A stretch of DNA of 64,000 bases, taken from assembly GCA_037501455.1 (NCBI GenBank), contig CM074859.1, positions 90,354,894 through 90,418,893 of the forward strand. Reading direction: 5' to 3'. The position numbers were made by a program, and so were the translations under genes. Of the stretch, positions 22,784-33,381 are shown one piece after another. Within the stretch, counting starts at the first letter, position 1. Each line of letters opens with the position of its first letter. Below the pieces are notes generated by a model. That model was not told the DNA's origin, did not search any database, and worked only from the letters and a program-made list of their open reading frames with translations. Origin of the DNA: Lantana camara. Taxonomy: Eukaryota; Streptophyta; Magnoliopsida; Lamiales; Verbenaceae.

Positions 22784-24356
22784 AATGGAGCAAGATAGGA
22801 AGAAAAGTTCCATTCCTACACTTCCCTTTCTTCCTTCACCCATTATACCTTCTCTCTATGACCCACCAACTTCTCCTGAGTACTCAAACCAATTTTTCAT
22901 GGTATCTGATATTCCCTTTGAGCCACCTCCTCCAAGACCCAAGACAACAAAAGCCTCTCCTTCTTCAAAGGAGAAAAACAAAGAAAAAGTTGGAGAACCC
23001 TCTTCTACATTGATGATTAGAAATCCTTCTGATCTTAATATCCGAGAAGAGCCTACAAGAAATGAAGATGCCTCTTCAAATGATTCTAGTTCTCAATATT
23101 CTGAATCAGAAGTCTCTTCAAAAAGATCCAGTTCCCAACACAATGATTCTGAAATCTCTTCAGAAGAATCCTTTTCCCAGTCCAATGCAAGTGAAGATGA
23201 ATTTGCAGATATCTCTCAGATCCTCATGGCTGATGATCCTAACTCAGGATTTCATCAAGAACAACCTCATCAAGGATATGATGAACCAATAATGGAAGAA
23301 CCTCCTCCAGAATCTTATCCAGTAGATTTCGGACCATCCAAACCAACAAATGGCCCATGGTTCACTTTTGATGATATTCCAGTAAGCAAAAGGAAAGAAA
23401 GGCTACAAACTTTTGCTGCATGGATCGATCTCCAAAGAATCAAAGAATCCCATCTCCCTACTGTCTTAAGGGAGTTCGTGTCACGATTCACAGGAACATT
23501 ACAGGAATGGTTCCAATCATTGGGAGAATACAGACAGATCCAGTATGTGCAAGCAACAGCTCCCATGGCATTGCTAGCACTTCACCTTGAGTTCATAGGT
23601 GACAGCACTCACTACCAAAAGATGATCCAGCAGAGCTACTTCGCCATGAAGTGTTGTTCTCTAAACAAGTCAGATTTGGATTTCCATTTCAAAAGAATGT
23701 CAGAACTCTATTATGCCCTTAATGGGTATAATGATCCAAATCTAAAGCACGTATACATTGCATCTCTTCCTCAAGAGATCCAACCTGAGCTCCACAGAGC
23801 CATAGCCGCCTCAAGAAGAGAAATTCCACAACTTTCTCTTGGAGAAATCCACCAGATTGCCATTACCACAATCGACAAACTCTTGAGCAGCAAACCATGT
23901 TCAAATCCTTAATGAAGAACAAATCAGTCCTGAAGAAAGCTTGCAAGAAATCTCATCTTGAGATAAAATGCAAATCCAATGAAGATTGCCATTGTTCTCA
24001 TCCAAAGATGCACAAGAAAGGATCTACTGAAAAGAAGGTGAAAAAGAGAAAACGTCTTAGATTCTTCAGACGTAAACCTTTCAGAAACAGGCGGACTGGT
24101 CGATGCTTTGTTTGCAAAAAGAAAGGACATTATGCAAAGAATTGTCCTCAGAATCGGGAAAAATCAGCCAGAATGGTTTCCCATGTTCAACAAAGCACAG
24201 AAGCCAATCTCAACGATGCAGAGGTTGAATCCTTGTTCTCTGAACAAGATGAGCAAACAGAAGACACCATCTTCGCAATTCAAGAAGAATTTATAGATGA
24301 TGGTCAATCCTCCTCTGATTATGACAATGATCAAGTACTACCAATTCGTCAGTCAT
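22784..24356 (+). pseudogene. Virus copy 1: capsid protein region with CCHC zinc knuckle, broken
   Basis: The frame opens MEQDRKKSSIP and runs through a Ser/Glu-rich acidic stretch (about residues 75-140), then the capsid core WFTFDDIPVSKRKERL... to about 23880. A one-base deletion near 23884 (copy 2 has CTCTGTGAG, copy 1 CTCTTGAG) shifts the frame; the basic region and CCHC knuckle CFVCKKKGHYAKNC (24104-24145) continue in the other frame to a stop at 24356-24358. The capsid binds and packages nucleic acid through the basic tract and knuckle. It is in the same register as the movement region before it. Confidence 0.8.
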
Positions 24357-24358
24357 AA

Positions 24359-25003
24359 TGCATCACTCAAGAGATTATCCCATCTCCACATATCCAGATT
24401 CATATACTTCCTTCGAAGTATGACAGACCGATCAAAGCAATTGGATTTATGGATACAGGAGCCATGAAGTCCATGATGGATCCAGACATCCTACCAAAGG
24501 AAGCATGGACAACTCACTACGAGTACTTCCAAGCAGTAGATGGCCAACAGTTCAAAACATCGCTGATCACGAAATATCCTATAGGGATACAATTCTTCCC
24601 AGATTGCATAATCTGGATGAAGGTCATTGGAAGCAAGCTGCATGGAAAAGATCTTCTCATTGGGTTTCATCTTTATCACAAAGCTCAAAAGCTCACCATT
24701 CTCCCCAATGGAATTAAGTATAAGAGGTACTTCCAGCCTTATACTACAATCCAGAAGATCTATGCATTAACAGAAGCATCCAAGGAATTCTATGATCTTG
24801 CCTCAAAACTCAAAGGATGTTGTGCTGAATCACATTCGGAATTCTCTCATCCACATCCCTTGTGGAAGAATTCTGAATTCTTCATTCAATTACCATTCAA
24901 GAAGAATGAAGACATAAATCCTACGAAAGCTACACATCTAGGAATGACTCCAGATGATGAAAGGCTTGCAAAAGCTGAATGTGCTCAACTGCAGAAACTC
25001 TGA
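24359..25003 (+). pseudogene. Virus copy 1: aspartic protease region
   Basis: The retropepsin active-site motif FMDTGA is intact (DTG at 24452-24460), followed by the usual hydrophobic strands and LTILPNGIKYKRY. This enzyme matures the virus polyprotein. The frame ends at TGA 25001-25003 after AECAQLQKL, just before RT; the same TGA is in copy 2 (30037-30039). Confidence 0.78.
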
Positions 25004-26839
25004 TTAATTGAATCCACAACATCAAATTGGGCGTGCCAGGCATTCTATGTCAACAAGAGGGCTGAACAAGTCAGAGGAAAAAAGAGGCTTGTAATTTATT
25101 ATAAGCCACTCAATCATTTCCTTGCAGATGACAAATTTCCAATACCTCAGGCCCAAATGCTTTTCTCACATTTGGCCCAAGCCCAAATCTTCTCTAAGTT
25201 TGATCTCAAAGCAGGATTTTGGCAACTCGGTATTGATCCAAAAGATAGGTATAAAACTACTTTCTGTATACCTAATGCCCAATACCAATGGACCGTCATG
25301 CCTTTTGGTCTCAAAACCGCTCCATCACTATTCCAAAAAGTCATGACCCGAATCTTTGAACCCATCCTGCATAGTGCCTTAGTCTACATTGACGATATCC
25401 TCCTCTTCTCTGAAAATGAGAAATCTCAAAGGGCACTCCTCTCTCAGTTCTATGAAATTGTCAAAGAGTATGGAATCATGCTCTCAGAGAAAAAGAGTCT
25501 CATTGGACAATCCTCCATTGAGTTTCTTGGAATGGAATTTTCAGAAGGAAAATACAAGCCAGGTCCTCACATTGCACAGGAACTTCTCAGTTTCCCAGAT
25601 GATAATCTGACTACAAAAGAAATTCAACAGTTTCTTGGAATAGTCAATTATATCAAGGACTTCCTTCCACAATGCTCCAGATACACGAGTCAGCTATCCA
25701 AGATGCTCAGAAAGACAACCCCTCCTTGGGGTAAGGAACAGACGGCAGCTGTCAAGCACTTGAAACAAATCTGCCAGACTCCTTCACCTTTAAAGATTCC
25801 AGATAAAGGTGATTACTTTCTCCAGACAAAGGCGCCTATAAAAGTCACTTGCTATGATAAACATTATAACAAACCTTCCAGCAAGAAAAAGAAAATGGAG
25901 TCCTTCGCCACCATCTCTTCTGGTGAAAAGCTCAAAGCTATCACCACTTCTGTTGTTCATCTTTGGCATCATCAAATAGATGCCATGACCAATGATCTTA
26001 ATCTTGCAAATCTGAAGATCAAGCTTCTCCAACAGAAAGTCCAGAAGCTGGAAGAAGAAAAAAGATTAGTTCTTTTTGGTTACCGTTTGGAAAGACTATT
26101 CTTCTCAAACATTGAGAGAAAGAATTTCCTTACAGGTCTACCTCCTGAGCTCCAACAGAAAATTCTCAGTATTTCTGACCAAAAATTCTATGATAATATC
26201 ATGGAATTACAGGAGTATATCTTCCACAGAAAGAAAGTTGAAACACTCAATCTAATTATGGATAATATCCATACTCCCACAGGGTTTAGGTGTTTTCAAC
26301 CACAGAATGAACCATTAAGGGTAATCATTGACCTCCATATGGTTCAAGACTTGGATTTCATTGCAAATCTCTACCACAATGGTTTAGTCAAGCGATTCTC
26401 CCTTCCGTTCTACCAGAATAAAGTAGTCTTCCCAATACCCGAGTTCTTTGGTCCGACTACTATTGCAGCAATCCAATCTTTCAGAAGAGGATTGCCTGTT
26501 TTCATCTCCATCCTGAGCAACTTCCCTCAGCAGCATTATGGGAAGTACCAGCCATGTCAAAGACACTTGCTCCTAAATCATAAGAGACCAGTGTATTTCG
26601 ATTATGAAAGCTCCAACATAAATCCCTTCTCTTTTGGGATTAACAATATCCAGAAATGCACATCTATCAGAGAACAAACACCTGAACATCTTGCCTTGTT
26701 CGACAAAACTCAGATCACTTATGTTTGGGTTGAGCACTGCCAAGATATGTATATAAGAAGCATCCATCATATCTTTGCTAATGAAATTGGGGATCCAAGT
26801 GCTAGTTATCCTCCTGATGAAGAATGGAATTCACTCTGA
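25004..26839 (+). pseudogene. Virus copy 1: reverse transcriptase joined to an unrecognised C-terminal protein, RNase H missing
   Basis: RT begins in the frame after the TGA and continues in the ORF 25157-26839. Motif A (FSKFDLKAGFWQ), the VMPFGLKTAPSLFQ block, the catalytic YIDD (25385-25396) and FLG..NYIKDFLP are intact. The RT frame reaches the block that normally opens RNase H (GDYFLQT, about 25808), but none of the RNase H catalytic acid motifs follows. Instead the frame runs into a Lys-rich linker and about 320 residues with a coiled coil (LANLKIKLLQQKVQKLEEE) and a long tail that matches no family I recognise. The RT would copy virus RNA to DNA; without RNase H it would be defective. 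Confidence 0.78.
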
Positions 26840-27128
26840 TAAGAGTATTGAGGAAGCTTGCCGCAAATAATGAAAATGACTAAAGAAGAAAGTGACATAA
26901 AGAGAATCTTATCTCTTTAATGTCTTTGTCAGCCATTTACTTTATGTCGTGTCGGCCATTGTTTAGGCCTGCTTTAGCGCGTGCTGTAAAGTGGTTGATG
27001 AGTCAGGGCCAGTAGTCTTTTAGCCCTTGCTTTATGTCAGTGGTCTGCGTACCACTTTCCTTTGTCGGCCAGTATGTTTTGGCCTTTAGTGTGCATTATT
27101 GCACTTAGTGGAGGAAAAGAATCTCAAT

Positions 27129-27136
27129 TATATAAG
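27129..27136 (+). promoter_or_regulatory. TATA box of the virus promoter
   Basis: TATATAAG is followed by a GC-richer stretch; an identical copy is at 32165-32172. Confidence 0.7.
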
Positions 27137-27282
27137 GCGATGGGGCCCAGAAGTGTACCCGCCATATAATTTGGATTTCAATTCCGCATCTGGAATCCGC
27201 AAGTTTGCCTACATAAGGTGAGCTTCGGCTTTCATTTTACTCAGACTGGATTAGAGTTTGAGTCCCTTGTAAAGAGTTTGGA

Positions 27283-27288
27283 AATAAA
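27283..27288 (+). terminator. Poly(A) signal of the virus
   Basis: AATAAA sits in a TTGGAAATAAAATCAAG context about 150 bp after the TATA box; copy 2 repeats it near 32319. Confidence 0.6.
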
Positions 27289-27687
27289 ATCAAGTTTCTT
27301 ATCTCTGATGTATTCCTTTCTAGCTTAAAGCCCTTTTTCTAGTTCTTCCATACCCTCAAAGGGTCTACTATGATATACTCCTAATTATCTTAAAAGTATG
27401 CTCTGTTCTTGCCTCTTATGAGGATCCTGTACATCAGAAATTAGATAATTTCCATGGAATGGTCTATTGCTACGGTCCCAGTATCTCTGTGTAAGTGAGT
27501 ATCTTGAGTAACTTGTTGAATCTGTAATGGGGAATATTTGGAGTAACTTGTAAGTCCCGCCGAGGCAGGAGGCCGTTAGGGCAGTTGTGTTACAAGAGAT
27601 ATATTCCCAGAAAAAGATTCATAAGTGAAACTGAGATTAGTTCTCTACACTATACGATGTACGGAGATACCGGGCTCCCGGCGAGCT

Positions 27688-27828
27688 ATGGAGAGAGTAG
27701 TTTCCAGGATAGAGCTTCTTGATAAATAACTCAGGCAGCTTATTTCCTTAAGAAGGATGGGTCCAGAATTCGACCAAAAAGAGAGAGAGATCAGAAATCT
27801 CAAAAAGGATCTTGCTTACATGGAGTAA
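27688..27828 (+). pseudogene. Virus copy 2: movement region internally deleted, start codon retained
   Basis: ATG 27688-27690 is the movement protein start (compare 20999), joined after ATGGA directly to the coiled-coil tail (sequence of copy 1 from about 22658) with the tail frame kept. About 1.66 kb encoding essentially the whole movement domain is missing. A GAA-to-TAA change soon after (GATAAATAACTC, about 27727) closes the short frame. The later junction codon is TAC here where copy 1 has TAA, so movement tail and capsid frames are continuous up to TAA 27826-27828. Confidence 0.75.
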
Positions 27829-30039
27829 GATAGGAAGAAAAGTTCCATTCCTACACTTCCCTTTCTTCCTTAACCCATTACACCTTCTCTCTATGACCCA
27901 CCAACTTCTCCTGAGTACTCAAACCAATTTTTCATGGTATCTGATTTTCCCTTTGAGCCACCTTCTCCAAGACCCAAGACAACAAAAGCCTCTCCTTCTT
28001 CAAAGGAGAAAAACAAAGAAAAAGTTGGAGAACCCTCTTCTACATTGATGATTAGAAATCCTTCTGATCTTAATATCCGAGAAGAGCCTACAAGAAATGA
28101 AGATGCCTCTTCAAATGATTCTAGTTCTCAATATTCTGAATCAGAAGTCTCTTCAAAAAGATCCAGTTCCCAACACAATGATTCTGAAATCTCTTCAGAA
28201 GAATGCTTTTCCTAGTCCAATGCAAGTGAAGATGAAGTTGCAGATATCTCTCAGATCCTCATGGCTGATGATCCTAACTCAGGATTTCATCAAGAACAAC
28301 CTCATCAAGGATATGATGAACCAATAATGGAAGAACCTCCTCCAGAATCTTATCCAGCAGATTCCGGACCATCCAAACCAACAAATGGCCCATGGTTCAC
28401 TTTTGATGATATTCCAGTAAGCAAAAGGAAAGAAAGGCTACAAACTTTTGCTGCATGGATCGATCTCCAAAGAATCAAAGAATCCCATCTCCCTACTGTC
28501 TTAAGGGAGTTCGTGTCACGATTTACAGGAACATTACGGGAATGGTTCCAATCATTGGGAGAATACAGACAGATCCAGTATGTGCAAGCAACCGCTCCCA
28601 TGGCATTGCTAGCACTTCACCTTGAGTTCATAGGTGACAGCACTCTCTACTAAAAGATGATCCAGCAGAGCTACTTCGCCATGAAGTGTTGTTCTCTAAA
28701 CAAGTCAGATTTTGATTTCCATTTCAAAAGAATGTCAGAACTCTATTATGCCCTTAATGGGTATAATGATCCAAATCTAAAGCACGTGTACATTGCATCT
28801 CTTCCTCAAGAGATCCAGCCTGAGCTCCACAGAGCCATAGCCACCTCAAGAAGAGAAATTCCACAACTTTCTCTTGGAGAAATCCACCAGATTGCCATTA
28901 CCACAATCGACAAACTCTGTGAGCAGCAAACCATGTTCAAATCCTTAATGAAGAACAAATCAGTTTTGAAGAAAGCTTGCAAGAAATCTCATCTTGAGAT
29001 AAAATGCAAATCCAATGAAGCTTGCCATTGTTCTCATCCAAAGATGCACAAGAAAGGATCTATTGAAAAGAAGGTGAAAAAGAGAAAATGTCTTAGATTC
29101 TTCAGACATAAACCTTTCAGAAACAGGCGGACTGGTCGATGCTTTGTTTGCAAAAAGAAAGGACATTATGCAAAGAATTGTCCTCAGAATCGGGAGAAAT
29201 CAGCCAGAATGGTTTCCCATGTTCAACAAAGCACAGAAGCCAATCTCAACGATGCAGAGGTTGAATCCTTGTTCTCTGAACAAGATGAGCAAACAGAAGA
29301 CACCATCTTCGCAATTCAAGAAGAATTTACAGATGATGGTCAATCCTCCTCTGATTATGACAATGATCAAGTACTACCAATTCTTCAGTCAGAATGCATC
29401 ACTCAAGAGATTATCCCATCTCCACATATCCAGATTCATATACTTCCTTCGAAGTATGACAGACCGATCAAAGCAATTGGATTTATGGATACAGGAGCCA
29501 TGAAGTCCATGATGAATCCAGACATCCTACCAAAGGAAGCATGGACAACTCACTACGAGTACTTCCAAGCAGTAGATGGCCAACAGTTCAAAACATCGCT
29601 GATCACGAAATATCCTATAGGGATACAATTCTTCCCAGATTGCATAATCTGGATGAAGGTCATTGGAAGCAAGCTGCATGGAAAAGATCTTCTCATTGGG
29701 TTTCATCTTTATCACAAAGCTCAAAAGCTCACCATTCTCCCCAATGGAATTAAGTATAAGAGGTACTTCCAGCCTTATACTACAATCCAAAAGATCTATG
29801 CATTAACAGAAGCATCCAAGGAATTCTATGATCTTGCCTCAAAACTCAAAGGATGTTGTGCTGAATCACATTCGGAATTCTCTCATCCACATCCCTTGTG
29901 GAAGAATTCTGAATTCTTCATTCAATTACCATTCAAGAAGAATGAAGACATAAATCCTACGAAAGCTACACATCTAGGAATGACTCCAGATGATGAAAGG
30001 CTTGCAAAAGCTGAATGTGCTCAACTGCAGAAACTCTGA
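27820..30039 (+). pseudogene. Virus copy 2: capsid, zinc knuckle and protease region
   Basis: It is nearly identical to 22784-25003 but without the frameshift, so capsid, knuckle (29140-29181) and protease (DTG 29488-29496) lie in one register. It is broken by nonsense codons at 27826 (codon 3), 28213, 28651 and by the shared TGA at 30037. The ORF 28657-30039 (460 residues) is the longest intact part and runs from late capsid through protease. The stops are at sites where copy 1 is open, so the two copies decayed separately after duplication. Confidence 0.8.
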
Positions 30040-31875
30040 TTAATTGAATCCACAACATCAAATTGGGCGTGCCAGGCATTCTATGTCAACAAGAGGGCTG
30101 AACAAGTCAGAGGAAAAAAGAGGCTTGTAATTTATTATAAGCCACTCAATCATTTCCTTGCAGATGACAAATTTCCAATACCTCAGGCCCAAATGCTTTT
30201 CTCACATTTGGCCCAAGCCCAAATCTTCTCTAAGTTTGATCTCAAAGCAGGATTTTGGCAACTCGGTATTGATCCAAAAGATAGGTATAAAACTACTTTC
30301 TGTATACCTAATGCCCAATACCAATGGACCGTCATGCCTTTTGGTCTCAAAACCGCTCCATCACTATTCCAAAAAGTCATGACCCGAATCTTTGAACCCA
30401 TCCTGCATAGTGCCTTAGTCTACATTGACGATATCCTCCTCTTCTCTGAAAATGAGAAATCTCAAAGGGCACTCCTCTCTCAGTTCTATGAAATTGTCAA
30501 AGAGTATGGAATCATGCTCTCAGAGAAAAAGAGTCTCATTGGACAATCCTCCATTGAGTTTCTTGGAATGGAATTTTCAGAAGGAAAATACAAGCCAGGT
30601 CCTCACATTGCACAGGAACTTCTCAGTTTCCCAGATGATAATCTGACTACAAAAGAAATTCAATAGTTTCTTGGAATAGTCAATTATATCAAGGACTTCC
30701 TTCCACAATGCTCCAGATACACGAGTCAGCTATCCAAGATGCTCAGAAAGACAACCCCTCCTTGGGGTAAGGAACAGACGGCAGCTGTTAAGCACTTGAA
30801 ACAAATCTGCCAGACTCCTTCACCTTTAAAGATTCCAGATAAAGGTGATTACTTTCTCCAGACAAAGGCACCTATAAAAGTCACTTGCTATGATAAACAT
30901 TATAGCAAACCTTCCAGCAAGAAAAAGAAAATGGAGTCCTTCGCCACCATCTCTTCTGGTGAAAAGCTCAAAGCTATCACCACTTCTGTTGTTCATCTTT
31001 GGCATCATCAAATAGATGCCATGACCAATGATCTTAATCTTGCAAATCTGAAGATCAAGCTTCTCCAACAGAAAGTCCAGAAGCTGGAAGAAGAAAAAAG
31101 ATTAGTTCTTTTTGGTTACTGTTTGGAAAGACTATTCTTCTCAAACATTGAGAGAAAGAATTTCCTTACAGGTCTACCTCCTGAGCTCCAACAGAAAATT
31201 CTCAGTATTTCTGACCAAAAATTCTATGATAATATCATGGAATTACAGGAGTATATCTTCCACAGAAAGAAAGTTGAAACACTCAATCTAATTATGGATA
31301 ATATCCGTACTCCCACAGGGTTTAGGTGTTTTCAACCACAGAATGAACCATTAAGGGTAATCATTGACCTCCATATGCTTCAAGACTTGGATTTCATTGC
31401 AGATCTCTACCACAATGGTTTAGTCAAGCGATTCTCCCTTCCGTTCTACCAGAATAAAGTAGTCTTCCCAATACCCGAGTTCTTTGGTCCGACTACTATT
31501 GCAGCAATCCAATCTTTCAGAAGAGGATTGCCTGTTTTCATCTCCATCCTGAGCAACTTCCCTCAGCAGCATTATGGGAAGTACCAGCCATGTCAAAGAC
31601 ACTTGCTCCTAAATCATAAGAGACCAGTGTATTTCGATTATGAAAGCTCCAACATAAATCCCTTCTCTTTTGGGATTAACAATATCCAGAAATGCACATC
31701 TATCAGAGAACAAACCCCTGAACATCTTGCCTTGTTCGACAAAACTCAAATCACTTATGTTTGGGTTGAGCACTGCCAAGATATGTATATAAGAAGCATC
31801 CATCATATCTTTGCTAATGAAATTGGGGATCCAAGTGCTAGTTATCCTCCTGATGAAGAATGGAATTCACTCTGA
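30040..31875 (+). pseudogene. Virus copy 2: reverse transcriptase joined to the same unrecognised C-terminal protein
   Basis: RT runs from the TGA to a TAG at 30664-30666 (copy 1 has CAG), with YIDD at 30421-30432. After the stop the register continues to 31875 through the same RNase H-less junction, coiled coil and tail. Only a few residues differ from copy 1, so the RNase H loss and fusion predate the duplication or were shared by the integrating genomes. Confidence 0.8.
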
Positions 31876-32701
31876 TAAGAGTATTGAGGAAGCTTGCCGC
31901 AAATAATGAAAATGACTAAAGAAGAAAGTGACATAAAGAGAATCTTATCTCTTTAATGTCTTTGTCAGCCATTTACTTTATGTCGTGTCGGCCATTGTTT
32001 AGGCCTGCTTTAGCGCGTGCTGTAAAGTGGTTGATGAGTCAGGGCCAGTAGTCTTTTAGCCCTTGCTTTATGTCAGTGGTCTGCGTACCACTTTCCTTTG
32101 TCGGCCAGTATGTTTTGGCCTTTAGTGTGCATTATTGCACTTAGTGGAGGAAAAGAATCTCAATTATATAAGGCGATGGGGCCCAGAAGTGTACCCGCCA
32201 TATAATTTGGATTTCAATTCCGCATCTGGAATCCGCAAGTTTGCCTACATAAGGTGAGCTTCGGCTTTCATTTTACTCAGACTGGATTAGAGTTTGAGTC
32301 CCTTGTAAAGAGTTTGGAAATAAAATCAAGTTTCTTATCTCTGATGTCTTCCTTTCTAGCTTAAAGCCCCCTCAAAGGGTCTACTATGATATACTCCTAA
32401 TTATCTTAAAAGTATGCTCTGTACTTGCCTCTTATGAGGATCCTGTACATCATAAATTAGATAATTTCCATGGAATGGTCTATTGCTACGGTCCCAGTAT
32501 CTCTGTGTAAGTGAGTATCTTGAGTAACTTGTTGAATCTGTAATGGGGAATATTTGGAGTAACTTGTAAGTCCCGCCGAGGCAGGAGGCCGTTAGGGCAG
32601 TTGTGTTACAAGAGATATATTCCCAGAAAAAGATTCATAAGTGAAACTGAGATTAGTTCTCTACACTATACGATGTACGGAGATACCGTGCTCCCGGCGA
32701 G
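31876..32701 (+). promoter_or_regulatory. Virus intergenic region after copy 2, ending at the right boundary
   Basis: It is nearly identical to 26840-27684, including TATA (32165-32172), with about 17 bp missing near 32368. It stops at CCCGGCGAG (32701), the same leader block that precedes the start codon in copy 2. Copia leader sequence resumes at 32702 (GATGATCATGCTAGG, shared with element H). Confidence 0.8.
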
Positions 32702-33381
32702 TGATGTGATGATCATGCTAGGACATGTTATCTGCTAAGTGCTTGTGTGAAATACATTTAAGTTGTACTTGTATTAATCAAGATTAATTAAATTGGACAA
32801 CATATATGTTGGTGAGGTCGGACCGGACAACTCTCCTATTAAATCGAAAATTCCCTTAAAATATTAAGCTAATTTCGAGAATAGGTGTTTAATTCGAGGT
32901 GCAAATTTTGAATTAAATTCCTAGCATTCCATCAATAGGATTTAAGTTTATTAGAGGAAGCTAATTGTTGTCCATGAGTCGTGGGGTGACTACGTGAAAT
33001 CTATTAGTTCTTGGTTTCCTAATAGATCATTTTAATGATCAAAATTTCGAGATCAATTTTGGGGAGGGCGATGTCCGTGAGTCGTAGGTCGTTCAAACTA
33101 AGTTTTGATCTTGATCTTATGATTGATGGGTATAGCTTAACGCCTAAGTAAATATGGATGTCGCACGAGTCGGGGGTCCATATTGAAAGATAGGTGATGC
33201 AAAAATATTACTAAAAATTCCACCGAGTTGGAATTGGTAAGTTGTACCTACCTTAGGCTTTATTAAGAATGTCCACGACTCGTGGGTTCAAGATAAAGTT
33301 CTTGGGATTTTGTACCCATTGGGATAACAAGTATCCTCTAAGATCTTTGGGAATTATAGATCTTCTAAAAACAGTGGGAGC
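32702..33381 (+). other. Leader of copia I after the virus, with CACGAGTCGTG motif array
   Basis: The sequence matches the minus-strand leader of element H (62560-63080). It contains four copies, some decayed, of an 11-bp palindrome (32973-32983, about 33075, 33164-33174, 33274-33284) spaced about 90-110 bp. No gene. The end has a deletion relative to H that removes the gag start codon. Confidence 0.7.

Larger units (their letters stand above)
26840..27687 (+). promoter_or_regulatory. Virus intergenic region and promoter between the copies
   Basis: This non-coding block separates the end of copy 1 from the start of copy 2. It contains three imperfect GGCC inverted repeats (26954-26969, 27007-27025, 27067-27084), a hairpin GTGCATTATTGCAC (about 27091), a TATA box TATATAAG (27129-27136), and a poly(A) signal AATAAA (27283-27288) about 150 bp downstream of the TATA box. 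TATA box followed closely by poly(A) signal is the layout of caulimovirid pregenomic RNA promoters, where the signal is skipped in the 5' leader and used at the 3' end. The primer site is missing here. Confidence 0.7.
20836..32701 (+). mobile_element. Endogenous pararetrovirus (Caulimoviridae-like), two tandem copies
   Basis: Movement-protein, capsid, zinc-knuckle, aspartic protease and RT domains occur in the order used by plant pararetroviruses, without LTRs and without integrase, so this is viral DNA captured by the genome. Copy 1 is about 20896-27687 and copy 2 about 27688-32701, head to tail and nearly identical where they overlap. The likely single MP-to-RT polyprotein resembles the florendovirus/petuvirus arrangement; the genus is a guess. 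Both copies carry many stops and deletions, so neither can encode the full set of proteins. The segment replaces about 175 bp of the copia leader relative to element H. Confidence 0.85.

Noticed and set aside
22777..23292. Alternative-frame ORFs over the virus capsid region (and equivalents at 27812-28327)
   Set aside because: Shadows of the real frame; they cover the Ser/Glu-rich low-complexity part and lack motifs.
20836..32701. Possibility that the virus segment is an intact, infectious-capable genome
   Set aside because: Both copies carry nonsense codons, a frameshift or large deletion, no RNase H region, and damaged primer sites.
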